NCBI GenBank assembly: GCA_900556615.1
Contig: USPP01000158.1
Span: 1 to 5,044 of the forward strand
From: an uncultured Eubacteriales bacterium
GTDB lineage: Bacteria; Bacillota; Clostridia; Oscillospirales; CAG-272
Reading direction: 5' to 3'
Length of the DNA: 5,044 nucleotides
Shown: positions 1-5,044 of the stretch, one piece after another
Layout of the letters: each line of letters starts with the position of its first letter
Numbering within the stretch: the stretch's first letter is position 1
The notes under the pieces: generated by a model
What the model saw: the letters and a program-made list of their open reading frames with translations, nothing else
What the model was told of the DNA's origin: nothing
Database searches by the model: none
Position numbers and translations under genes: made by a program

Positions 1-110
1 AGGAGGCAAGAGTGGCTCCTCTGCCGATAAAATTTGTGAAGTATGACGGAAAAGATGCAAGTAAATACGCAACAAAGAATTTAGCCGTACATTATGAGGT
101 GTTGTCTTAA
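1..110 (+). CDS. C-terminal end of an unrecognised protein (partial)
   Basis: The frame that begins at base 3 is open from the left edge to a TAA at 108-110 and gives 35 residues ending in KNLAVHYEVLS. The composition (mixed charged, aromatic and aliphatic residues) looks like a real protein end, and the stop lies 18 nt before the start of the DUF4180 gene, which has its own AAGGAG site at 116-121. The two therefore look like neighbours in one operon. I do not recognise the family from this short tail. No membrane segment or catalytic motif is visible. The rest of the gene lies outside the window. Confidence 0.6.
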   Translation, partial: EARVAPLPIKFVKYDGKDASKYATKNLAVHYEVLS

Positions 111-128
111 ATTTTAAGGAGAAAGAAA

Positions 129-491
129 ATGCAATTATCAAAAGTTGAAAAAAACGGTGTTGCTTGTGCTGTTGTAAACAGTAATGAGCTTGTTATCACC
201 GATACGCAATCCGCATTAGATTTACTTATGTCTGCAATATACGATTTAGGAACAAAAAATATTATTATCAGCAAGAAACGGATAACGGAGGATTTCTTTA
301 TCTTAAGTAAAGAAATTGCGGGAGAAATTCTGCAAAAATATGTAAATTATGGTGGTCGCATCGCCATTTACGGTGATTATTCACACTACACAAGCAAACC
401 GCTGAAAGATTTTATCTATGAAAGCAATAAAGGCAAAGATGTGTTCTTTGTTGCTACACGGGAGGAAGCAATTGATAAGTTGACACTTTGA
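129..491 (+). CDS. DUF4180 domain-containing protein
   Basis: This is a 120-residue soluble protein with no signal peptide or membrane segment. I recognise the DUF4180 family from its conserved core: ITEDFF at residues 52-57, the AGEILQK-YVNY stretch at 64-74, the AIYGDYSHYTSK block at 79-90, then DFIYESN at 94-100 and VFFV near 105-108, followed by an acidic EEAI helix. The length matches a full single-domain family member. The start is supported by AAGGAG at 116-121, 7 nt upstream. DUF4180 proteins have no established biochemical function that I can name, so none is assigned. It sits 18 nt behind the partial gene at the left edge and 194 nt ahead of the ABC-F gene. Its last codons contain the promoter-like TTGACA that may drive the ABC-F unit, so the two are probably separate transcription units. 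Confidence 0.85.
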   Translation: MQLSKVEKNGVACAVVNSNELVITDTQSALDLLMSAIYDLGTKNIIISKKRITEDFFILSKEIAGEILQKYVNYGGRIAIYGDYSHYTSKPLKDFIYESNKGKDVFFVATREEAIDKLTL

Positions 492-508
492 GAAAGGTCT
501 ATTATACA
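480..508 (+). promoter_or_regulatory. Candidate sigma-A promoter for the ABC-F/CadD unit
   Basis: A perfect TTGACA at 480-485 lies inside the last codons of the DUF4180 gene. It is followed after 17 nt by TATACA (503-508, four of six matches to the -10 consensus). The overlapping TATTAT at 500-505 resembles the -10 better but would leave only a 14-nt spacer. Either choice puts transcription start near 513-516, giving a leader of about 170 nt before the ABC-F start codon. The -35 is strong and the -10 is mediocre, so this is a prediction. Confidence 0.5.
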
Positions 509-515
509 AGCCTTT

Positions 516-617
516 ATGAGTCACTATATATCACAGGAGTTTACGAGAGAACTATGGAAACAGAAATTGTACATGGTCTACTCTATGCAAAGTTTGGGAA
601 GATGGTTATTTGCATAG
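516..617 (+). CDS. Alternative leader ORF, 33 codons (candidate)
   Basis: An ATG at 516 opens a 33-codon frame that ends at TAG 615-617, inside the right arm of hairpin A. An internal ATG at 573 in the same frame gives the 14-residue peptide MVYSMQSLGRWLFA. Neither start has a well placed Shine-Dalgarno: the nearest purine stretch, GAAAGG at 492-497, is 18 nt from 516 and would probably lie upstream of the predicted transcription start. The frame overlaps the 22-codon ORF at 554-622 in a different phase, and at most one of the two is likely to be the regulatory peptide. It is listed because its aromatic-rich end resembles stalling leader peptides, but the initiation evidence is weak. Confidence 0.25.
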   Translation: MSHYISQEFTRELWKQKLYMVYSMQSLGRWLFA

Positions 618-622
618 AGTAA
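554..622 (+). CDS. Putative regulatory leader peptide, 22 residues
   Basis: ATG 554 to TAA 620-622 encodes 22 residues starting METEIVHG and ending MVICIE. The nearest Shine-Dalgarno-like sequence is AGGAG at 535-539. It is 14 nt from the ATG, longer than ideal; a weaker GAGAGA at 545-550 is closer. The ORF runs through the left arm of hairpin A (579-591) and stops within or just past its right arm (609-621), the geometry expected of a leader ORF whose translation controls folding. A ribosome paused with its P-site around codons 5-7 would cover the 5' part of the left arm but leave 587-607 free for the competing hairpin B. The role as a stalling peptide is inference from position. The peptide was not recognised as a named leader. 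Confidence 0.4.
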   Translation: METEIVHGLLYAKFGKMVICIE

Positions 623-681
623 TAAAACCATCAAAAATTCCCACTTTGCTGACGAAAATGTAAAAGACAAAGGAGGAATTT
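573..681 (+). promoter_or_regulatory. Bistable leader: probable translational attenuator of the ABC-F gene
   Basis: Three pairings are seen directly. Hairpin A: TACTCTATGCAAA at 579-591 pairs perfectly over 13 bp with 609-621, plus an outer ATGGT (573-577) with ACCAT (627-631). Hairpin B: GCAAAG (587-592), TGGGAA (595-600) and GATGGTT (601-607) pair with CTTTGC (644-649), TTCCCA (638-643) and AACCATC (626-632), 19 bp in all with bulges of 2 and 5 nt. Hairpin C: AAATTCC (635-641) and CTTTG (644-648) pair with GGAATTT (675-681) and CAAAG (668-672) across a 2x2 internal loop. C locks up much of the AGGAGG at 671-676 that serves the ATG at 686. A and C can coexist; B competes with both. No U-tract follows A or B, so control at translation is more likely than intrinsic termination. 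The drug-induced switch is inferred by analogy with erm-type attenuators. Confidence 0.65.
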
Positions 682-685
682 ATTT

Positions 686-2164
686 ATGTCAGTGATTACG
701 GTATCTAATTTGACCTTCGCATACGAAGGCAGCTATGATAATGTATTTGAAAATGTGAGCTTCCAAATTGATACCGATTGGAAACTCGGATTTATCGGAA
801 GAAACGGAAGAGGAAAAACCACCTTTCTCAATCTTCTGATGGGAAAATACACTTACAGTGGAACAATCAGCAAAGATGCCCAAATGAAATATTTTCCGTA
901 TTCTGTAAACGATATGTCAAAATACGCAATCGAAGTCATGCAGGAGATTTGTCCTTTTGCAGAGGATTGGGAATTTCTAAAAGAAATTTCTTTGCTTGAT
1001 GTTGACGCAGAAGCACTTTATCGCCCCTTTGAAACGCTTTCGGGCGGCGAAAGAACAAAGGTGCTGTTGGCAGCATTATTTCTTTCCCCCAACAGCTTTC
1101 TTCTGATTGATGAACCAACGAACCATTTAGATTCACAAGCTCGAAGAAAGGTCTGCGAATATTTGAGGCGGAAGAAAGGATTTATACTTGTTTCTCACGA
1201 CAGAGCGTTATTGGATGGCTGCGTAGACCACGTTTTATCCATAAATCGAGCAAATATTGAAATTCAGCAGGGCAATTTTTCTTCTTGGTGGAAAAACAAG
1301 AAGCTTCATGACGAATTTGAATTAAACCAAAATGAGAGGCTAAAAAAGGAGATTGACAGATTAGAGCAAGCGGCAAAGCAAACAGCTGGGTGGTCCGACA
1401 AGGTAGAAAAGAGTAAAATGGGATCAACTAATTCCGGTTCTAAAATCGACCGTGGCTATGTCGGACACAAATCTGCTAAGTTGATGAAACGAGCCAAAAG
1501 TCAGGAAAACAGAATGATGGCTGCGATAAGTGATAAATCGAAATTGCTACAAAACATAGAGCAATCGGACAGCTTGTTGATAAATACACTTCACTACCAC
1601 AAAGAAGTTTTGGTAAGTGCCGCAGGACTTTCTCTTTTTTATGACGATACTCCTGTTTGCTCCGATATAACCTTTCAGATTAGGCAGGGCGACAGAGCTG
1701 CAGTGAAAGGAAAGAACGGAAGCGGCAAGTCCGCATTGCTGAAGCTTGTATGCGGAGAGGACATAAAACACTCAGGCTTTTTAGAAATCGGAAGCAATCT
1801 TAAAATATCTTATGTATCGCAGGATACATCTTTTTTAAGAGACTCTCTTGCTGATTATGCGAAACAAAGTGGTATAGACGAGAGCTTGTTCAAAGCGATC
1901 CTTAGAAAAATGGGCTTTGAGCGAATTCAGTTTGAAAAAAATATGAAGGATTTCAGCGAAGGTCAAAAGAAAAAAGCTTTGATAGCTCGTAGTCTCTGCG
2001 AACAGGCTCATTTATTTGTATGGGATGAACCATTGAACTTTATTGACGTTATTTCGAGAATGCAAATTGAGGAATTGCTGCTTGAATATAAGCCAACGAT
2101 GATTTTTGTAGAACACGATATTGCATTTCAGGAAAAAATTGCAACGTCAGAGATTCTGCTGTAA
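686..2164 (+). CDS. Lsa-family ABC-F ribosomal protection protein
   Basis: This is a 492-residue cytosolic protein with two ABC ATPase domains and no membrane segment, the layout and length of Lsa(A), Lsa(E) and CplR-type ABC-F proteins. Domain 1 has Walker A GRNGRGKT (38-45), signature LSGGE (118-122), Walker B FLLIDEP (138-144, catalytic E143) and the switch H171. A charged linker follows (about 196-305), starting with a Lsa-like GNFSSWW. It is the segment that reaches toward the peptidyl-transferase centre in this class. Domain 2 has Walker A GKNGSGKS (342-349), signature FSEGQ (423-427), Walker B LFVWDEP (443-449, E448) and H477. Both ATPase sites therefore look intact. Family members bind the ribosomal E site and displace lincosamides, streptogramin A and pleuromutilins; the exact spectrum here cannot be read from sequence. 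The start is set by AGGAGG at 671-676, 9 nt upstream, which lies inside a predicted hairpin. CadD follows after 44 nt. No lsa or cplR symbol is assigned because identity to named alleles cannot be measured here. Confidence 0.93.
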   Translation: MSVITVSNLTFAYEGSYDNVFENVSFQIDTDWKLGFIGRNGRGKTTFLNLLMGKYTYSGTISKDAQMKYFPYSVNDMSKYAIEVMQEICPFAEDWEFLKEISLLDVDAEALYRPFETLSGGERTKVLLAALFLSPNSFLLIDEPTNHLDSQARRKVCEYLRRKKGFILVSHDRALLDGCVDHVLSINRANIEIQQGNFSSWWKNKKLHDEFELNQNERLKKEIDRLEQAAKQTAGWSDKVEKSKMGSTNSGSKIDRGYVGHKSAKLMKRAKSQENRMMAAISDKSKLLQNIEQSDSLLINTLHYHKEVLVSAAGLSLFYDDTPVCSDITFQIRQGDRAAVKGKNGSGKSALLKLVCGEDIKHSGFLEIGSNLKISYVSQDTSFLRDSLADYAKQSGIDESLFKAILRKMGFERIQFEKNMKDFSEGQKKKALIARSLCEQAHLFVWDEPLNFIDVISRMQIEELLLEYKPTMIFVEHDIAFQEKIATSEILL

Positions 2165-2208
2165 AAGCAAAGTTTTTAGTTTTCGTTTTAGATGGAGAAA
2201 AAAGTAAA

Positions 2209-2784
2209 GTGATCGGGAATATAATTACCGGAATTGTTACATATGTGAGCACAAGTATAGATGATTTGCTCGTAAGTGCCATATTCTTTGCACAGAGCAA
2301 TTCAAAAAGGGACAATATCAGAATTATTACAGGCAAATATTTAGGGACGGGTTTGTTGGTTGCAATAGGCTGCTTGGGTGCGTTTGGATTAAAATTTATT
2401 CCAACGCAATATATCGGCTTGATAGGCTTCATTCCTATCGTCCTGGGCATCAAAGAGTTTCTAAATACAAAAAAGATTGATGATTCTGATAAGCAAACTA
2501 ACAAGGCAAAAGGACTGCTTTTTCATGTAGCCGTTGTTTCTATCGCCAACGGCGCAGATAACATTGGTGTTTACATTCCTCTTTTTGCAGGGTATAAACG
2601 GCAGGAGTTACTTCTCATATGTGTGGTGTATGCGGTCATGATCGCAATATGGTGTTATCTTGCAAAAATGCTGACAAGCTTGCCCCGACTCCGAAATTTT
2701 ATAGCACAGCATAAACCAATCCTCATTCCGGTTGTATATGTCGTATTAGGATGTTATATTCTTGTGAAATCATATCTTTTCTAA
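2209..2784 (+). CDS. CadD-family cadmium resistance transporter
   Basis: This is a 191-residue hydrophobic membrane protein with about six predicted membrane segments (roughly residues 3-28, 42-62, 66-84, 103-125, 133-153 and 168-189). I recognise the CadD family from the N-terminal TSIDDL with paired aspartates (D18, D19) and the central SIANGADNIGVYIPLF block (111-126), which has the conserved NGADN. Known CadD proteins confer cadmium resistance, presumably by export, and are about 200 residues long, so this copy is full length. Substrate specificity here is unproven. The start is taken as GTG 2209 behind GGAG (2194-2197); an ATG at 2192 is out of frame and hits a stop after five more codons. 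It follows the ABC-F gene by 44 nt with no terminator between, so cotranscription is likely. No CadC/ArsR-type repressor gene is adjacent. It may be expressed mainly from the antibiotic-responsive promoter. Confidence 0.85.
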   Translation: MIGNIITGIVTYVSTSIDDLLVSAIFFAQSNSKRDNIRIITGKYLGTGLLVAIGCLGAFGLKFIPTQYIGLIGFIPIVLGIKEFLNTKKIDDSDKQTNKAKGLLFHVAVVSIANGADNIGVYIPLFAGYKRQELLLICVVYAVMIAIWCYLAKMLTSLPRLRNFIAQHKPILIPVVYVVLGCYILVKSYLF

Positions 2785-2818
2785 ACGAAGAGGGACGTTG
2801 AATTTACTCTTTCGATAA

Positions 2819-2935
2819 ACAAAAGCGAAGAGAACACTTAGGAACAACAAAAGGGGCAGCGTTGCGATTAAAATCTGGTCGGCATACAAAAGTGAGAAAA
2901 TAAAAGAATTAGTGGAGGAAAGAAGACTTTTATGA
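2819..2935 (+). pseudogene. C-terminal remnant of an unknown gene, ATGA-coupled to the next ORF
   Basis: A frame that is open from just after a TAA at 2816-2818 reads 38 codons to TGA 2933-2935, with residues such as KRGSVAIKIWSAYKSEK and KIKELVEERRLL. It has no ATG or TTG start and only a GTG at 2912 near its end, so as it stands it cannot be an independent gene. The amphipathic, protein-like content and the stop that overlaps the next ATG as ATGA (2932-2935) suggest the surviving 3' end of a gene once translationally coupled to the methyltransferase. I do not recognise the family. Chance openness over 38 codons in AT-rich DNA is possible, so confidence is limited. Confidence 0.35.
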
Positions 2936-3165
2936 ACAACACAACACGTTTTAACGGAAAAGCTGAAATATATGCAAAAGCAAGACCGAGCTATTCTTGG
3001 GAATTGTTTGACTATATGAAAAATTCGATCGGGTTATCCGAAGGGTGTTCTGTTGCTGATATTTCTTTATTTGGTATTGTTAATAGGTACTCTTTTGAAG
3101 AAAAAACGTCTAAAAAATATAAACGTAATAGCAAGAACTTGGGAAAAGCTTATAAAAAGACTTAA
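2932..3165 (+). pseudogene. Truncated class I SAM-dependent methyltransferase
   Basis: The first 44 residues match the start of a class I SAM-dependent methyltransferase: RFNGKAEIYAKARPSY (6-21), then ELFDYM, then the first strand of the SAM-binding fold, VADI (41-44). A glycine-rich GSGTG-type loop should follow to bind the SAM. Instead the frame continues as SLFGIVNRYSF and a lysine-rich tail to a stop at 3163-3165. The product is 77 residues where such enzymes usually have about 200-270. The break falls near base 3064 and no other frame downstream resumes the methyltransferase. This is best read as a deletion that removed most of the gene. The start has GGAGGAA at 2914-2920, 11-13 nt upstream, and overlaps the stop of the preceding remnant. 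The peptide could still be made but lacks the cofactor site. Confidence 0.7.
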
Positions 3166-3224
3166 ATTCATAAAAAACACAAACTTCCGGTTTGCAGGAA
3201 CAAAAAACAATAGAAACTCTTTTC

Positions 3225-3263
3225 AGCCGATGGCAGGTAAAAATCACTTGCCGTCGGCTTTTT
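3225..3263 (+). terminator. Intrinsic terminator closing the plus-strand cluster
   Basis: AGCCGATGGCAGGT at 3225-3238 pairs with ACTTGCCGTCGGCT at 3246-3259 over 14 positions, with two G-T wobbles and a 7-nt loop, and is followed by a T run (TTTTT, 3259-3263). This is a textbook Rho-independent terminator in the plus direction. No T run flanks it on the other strand, so it is unlikely to stop clpB transcription. It lies 60 nt after the truncated methyltransferase and may be the original terminator of the intact operon. Confidence 0.85.
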
Positions 3264-3381
3264 GTTGCTTGTAATCCAACCCAAAATAATAAGTATCTTT
3301 CGATAATAATAGTCACAGAGGTAACAAGAAGCGGGGTTTTGATACCCAAATCTCAATTTGCAAAATTATCGCTTTGCAGAA

Positions 3382-3422
3382 AAGAAGCGGTGCAGCCTCT
3401 TTTCAAGGTTACACCGTTTCTT
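3382..3422 (-). terminator. Probable clpB terminator, possibly bidirectional
   Basis: AAGAAGCGGTG (3382-3392) pairs with CACCGTTTCTT (3412-3422), 11 positions with one wobble. The stem continues past a single C/A mismatch with AGCCT (3394-3398) and AGGTT (3406-3410) around a 7-nt loop. Read on the minus strand, the stem is followed by a T-rich CTTCTTTTCTG, which suits termination of clpB about 40 nt after its stop codon. The plus-strand side (TTTCTTACTTCC) is also T-rich, so it could work both ways. Confidence 0.65.
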
Positions 3423-3424
3423 AC

Positions 3425-3450
3425 TTCCTTATGAGATTTCTCATGAGGAA
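3425..3450. repeat. Compact imperfect palindrome just past the clpB stop
   Basis: TTCCT-T-ATGAGA (3425-3436) pairs with TCTCAT-G-AGGAA (3439-3450) around a 2-nt loop, 12 positions with one T-G wobble. It begins 10 nt beyond the clpB stop and stands next to the terminator hairpin. GAGATT (3433-3438) can also pair with AATCTC (3449-3454). No T run follows it, so it may stabilise the 3' end of the clpB mRNA or be a protein site; its function is unknown. Confidence 0.5.
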
Positions 3451-3460
3451 TCTCCATGCT

Positions 3461-5044
3461 TTACTGTATTCGCGCTGTAAGCGCATCATTTTGATAATCG
3501 ATCTCTATGGTTGATTCAGGCTCAATATCCGATGAAATAATCGTTTTTGCAACAAGCGTTTCAATCCTTGACTGTATAAATCTTTTAAGCGGACGCGCTC
3601 CGTAAATCGGATCATAACCATTGGATATAATATAAGCTTTGGCAGCCTCTGTAACGATGAGCTTTATTTGTCTGTCTTCAAGACGCTTTGCCAAATCGGC
3701 GATAAGCAAATCAACAATTCCCGAAATATTTTCACGGGTAAGGGGTTTATAAAACACAATTTCATCAAGCCTGTTGAGAAATTCCGGTCTGAAGCTGCGC
3801 TTAAGAAGCTGTGAAACCTTTTCTCTTGATTCTTCCGATATATCGCCGCTGTCTTCGATTCCTTCAAGTATAATATCAGAACCGAGATTGGAGGTGAGAA
3901 TTAAAATGGTATTTTTAAAATCAACCGTTCTTCCCTGACTATCGGTAATTCTTCCGTCGTCAAGAACCTGAAGCAAGACGTTAAAAACATCCGGATGTGC
4001 CTTTTCAATCTCATCAAAAAGAATAACGGAATACGGCTTTCTTCTGACCGCCTCCGTGAGCTGACCGCCCTCGTCATAGCCGACATATCCGGGAGGTGCT
4101 CCGATAAGACGGGAAACAGAGAATTTCTCCATATATTCGCTCATATCTATTCTGACAAGATTCTTTTCATCGTCGAACAAGGCTTCGGCAAGTGCTTTGG
4201 CAAGCTCGGTTTTTCCGACTCCGGTAGGACCGAGAAAAAGGAAGGAACCGATCGGTCTTTTGGGATCCTGAATTCCGGCTCTTGAGCGAAGGATTGCGTC
4301 GCACACTTTTTCTACAGCCTCATTCTGACCGATAACGCGTCTGTGAAGAGTATCGTCAAGATGAAGAAGCTTTTCTCTCTCTCCCTCCATCAGCTTTGCA
4401 ATCGGAATACCTGTCCAACGGGCAACGATCTTAGCAATTTCCTCCTCCGTGACGGTATCGCGAAGAAGCGTTGCGGAATTACTGCCTTTGGCGGCTTTTT
4501 CTTCTTCCTCTTCAAGCTCTTTTGTTAAGGAAGGAAGCTTTCCGTACTTAAGCTCGGCTGCTTTGGCAAGATCATAGGAATTCTGCGCGCGCTCGATCTC
4601 CGCGTTGGTGCGATCTATCTCCTCGCGAAGCTTCTGCACTTTTCCGATGGCGTTTTTCTCAAGATCAAGCTTTGCTTTCATCGCATTGAACTGCTCGCGC
4701 ATATTGGCAAGCTCTTCCCTCACCTTCGCAAGCCTCTCGGCAGAAAGCTTATCCGTTTCCTTTGAAAGCGCCGCTTCCTCAATTTCAAGCTGCATAATCT
4801 TTCTTGAAATCTCATCCATTTCAGTAGGCATGGAATTCATCTCGGTTTTGATCATGGCGCAGGCCTCGTCAACAAGGTCAATAGCCTTATCGGGAAGAAA
4901 TCTATCCGAAATATACCGATTAGACAATATGGCAGCTGAAATAAGCGCCTGATCATGAATTTTAACCCCGTGATAAACCTCATATTTTTCCTTCAACCCG
5001 CGAAGAATGGTTACGGTATCCTCAACCGTAGGCTCCGGAACCAT
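3461..5044 (-). CDS. clpB: ATP-dependent chaperone ClpB, C-terminal part
   Basis: The minus-strand frame gives 527 residues and runs off the right edge. The terminal CAT is an internal methionine, because the start [17 protein letters not shown] aligns with the late first AAA+ module of ClpB, near residue 340 of about 860. In order: end of AAA-1 (1-65, with [12 protein letters not shown]), the long charged coiled-coil M domain (about 70-185) that sets ClpB apart from ClpC and ClpA, the TGIPIAKL linker (211-218), then AAA-2 with Walker A GPTGVGKT (272-279), pore loop GYVGYDEGG (319-327), Walker [12 protein letters not shown] (340-350), sensor TSN (384-386), arginine finger R425 and sensor-2 GARP (482-485). 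ClpB is a cytosolic hexamer that threads aggregated proteins through its pore, working with DnaK. All second-module catalytic residues are present. It converges on the accessory cluster. Promoter and N-domain lie outside the window. Confidence 0.96.
   Translation of the reverse strand: MVPEPTVEDTVTILRGLKEKYEVYHGVKIHDQALISAAILSNRYISDRFLPDKAIDLVDEACAMIKTEMNSMPTEMDEISRKIMQLEIEEAALSKETDKLSAERLAKVREELANMREQFNAMKAKLDLEKNAIGKVQKLREEIDRTNAEIERAQNSYDLAKAAELKYGKLPSLTKELEEEEEKAAKGSNSATLLRDTVTEEEIAKIVARWTGIPIAKLMEGEREKLLHLDDTLHRRVIGQNEAVEKVCDAILRSRAGIQDPKRPIGSFLFLGPTGVGKTELAKALAEALFDDEKNLVRIDMSEYMEKFSVSRLIGAPPGYVGYDEGGQLTEAVRRKPYSVILFDEIEKAHPDVFNVLLQVLDDGRITDSQGRTVDFKNTILILTSNLGSDIILEGIEDSGDISEESREKVSQLLKRSFRPEFLNRLDEIVFYKPLTRENISGIVDLLIADLAKRLEDRQIKLIVTEAAKAYIISNGYDPIYGARPLKRFIQSRIETLVAKTIISSDIEPESTIEIDYQNDALTARIQ

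Larger units (their letters stand above)
3066..3460. other. Gene-poor convergent intergenic region
   Basis: From the methyltransferase break to the clpB stop I find no credible gene. The sequence is AT-rich and its short open frames on both strands are lysine- or aromatic-rich with no recognisable family, no convincing ribosome binding site, and several run through predicted terminators. The supported content is the plus-strand terminator (3225-3263), a long hairpin (3382-3422) and a compact palindrome (3425-3450). The stretch 3266-3380 holds only a small GCAAA/TTTGC inverted repeat (3360-3364/3373-3377) and AT-rich runs. No transposase remnant was seen. Confidence 0.6.

Noticed and set aside
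609..650. Hairpin A or B as an intrinsic transcription terminator
   Set aside because: Neither stem is followed by a T run; the downstream sequence is A-rich. Sequestration of the ribosome binding site explains the structure better.
1760..2164. Second signature motif FSEGQ instead of LSGGQ as a possible defect
   Set aside because: A degenerate SEGQ-type second signature followed by KKK is normal for Lsa/Vga-like ABC-F proteins, and both Walker B glutamates are present.
2192..2212. ATG 2192 as the cadD start
   Set aside because: It is out of frame and stops after six codons; GTG 2209 gives the family-like N-terminus.
2049..2504. 151-codon minus-strand ORF across the ABC-F/CadD junction
   Set aside because: It is antisense to two well supported genes, matches no family I recognise, and spans two unrelated coding regions.
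3110..3349. Minus-strand ORF of 79 codons in the intergenic region
   Set aside because: It has no family resemblance and runs through the plus-strand terminator stem, and the composition looks like non-coding AT-rich DNA.
3192..3434. Plus-strand 80-codon ORF in the intergenic region
   Set aside because: It reads through both the plus-strand terminator and the clpB terminator hairpin, so its sequence is explained by RNA structures.
4605..4952. Serine-rich 115-codon plus-strand ORF
   Set aside because: It is the antisense shadow of the charged coiled-coil M domain of clpB.
1..5044. Insertion sequence, transposase, integrase, tRNA or CRISPR array
   Set aside because: No transposase-like or integrase-like frame, no terminal inverted repeats with target duplication, no tRNA-like cloverleaf and no regularly spaced direct repeats were seen.

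Overview
The window looks like the chromosome of a low-to-moderate GC Firmicute, most likely a gut Clostridia (Lachnospiraceae or Ruminococcaceae type). This rests on AGGAGG-type ribosome binding sites, AT-rich codon use, an Lsa-type ABC-F protein, a DUF4180 protein, a CadD-family transporter and a clostridial-looking ClpB. I cannot name the species from sequence alone.

Layout: the left two thirds (1-3263) carry an AT-rich plus-strand accessory cluster. It opens with the last 35 codons of an unrecognised gene and a DUF4180 protein (129-491). A promoter-like sequence overlaps the DUF4180 stop codon and leads into a leader of about 170 nt (about 515-685). The leader holds short overlapping ORFs and a set of mutually exclusive inverted repeats, one of which covers the Shine-Dalgarno of the next gene. 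That gene (686-2164) encodes an Lsa/CplR-like antibiotic-resistance ABC-F ATPase. It is followed after 44 nt by a CadD-family membrane transporter (2209-2784), probably in the same transcript. Next come two gene remnants: a C-terminal scrap of an unknown protein (2819-2935), and the N-terminal 44 codons of a class I methyltransferase that overlaps it by ATGA and then breaks off (2932-3165). A strong intrinsic terminator (3225-3263) closes the plus-strand cluster.

The right third (3461-5044, minus strand) is the C-terminal 527 codons of clpB, visibly richer in GC than the left side and running off the right edge. It converges on the plus-strand cluster. The intergenic space between them holds two further hairpins, one of which probably terminates clpB.

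How it works together: the ABC-F protein should protect the 50S ribosomal subunit from antibiotics that bind the peptidyl-transferase region. The leader looks like an erm-type translational attenuator: hairpin A plus an SD-sequestering hairpin C in the off state, and an alternative hairpin B in the on state. A ribosome stalled by drug on the leader ORF would favour B and expose the ABC-F start. That bistable leader is the most interesting object in the window. The pairings were found by eye and each was checked base by base, but no folding energies were computed.
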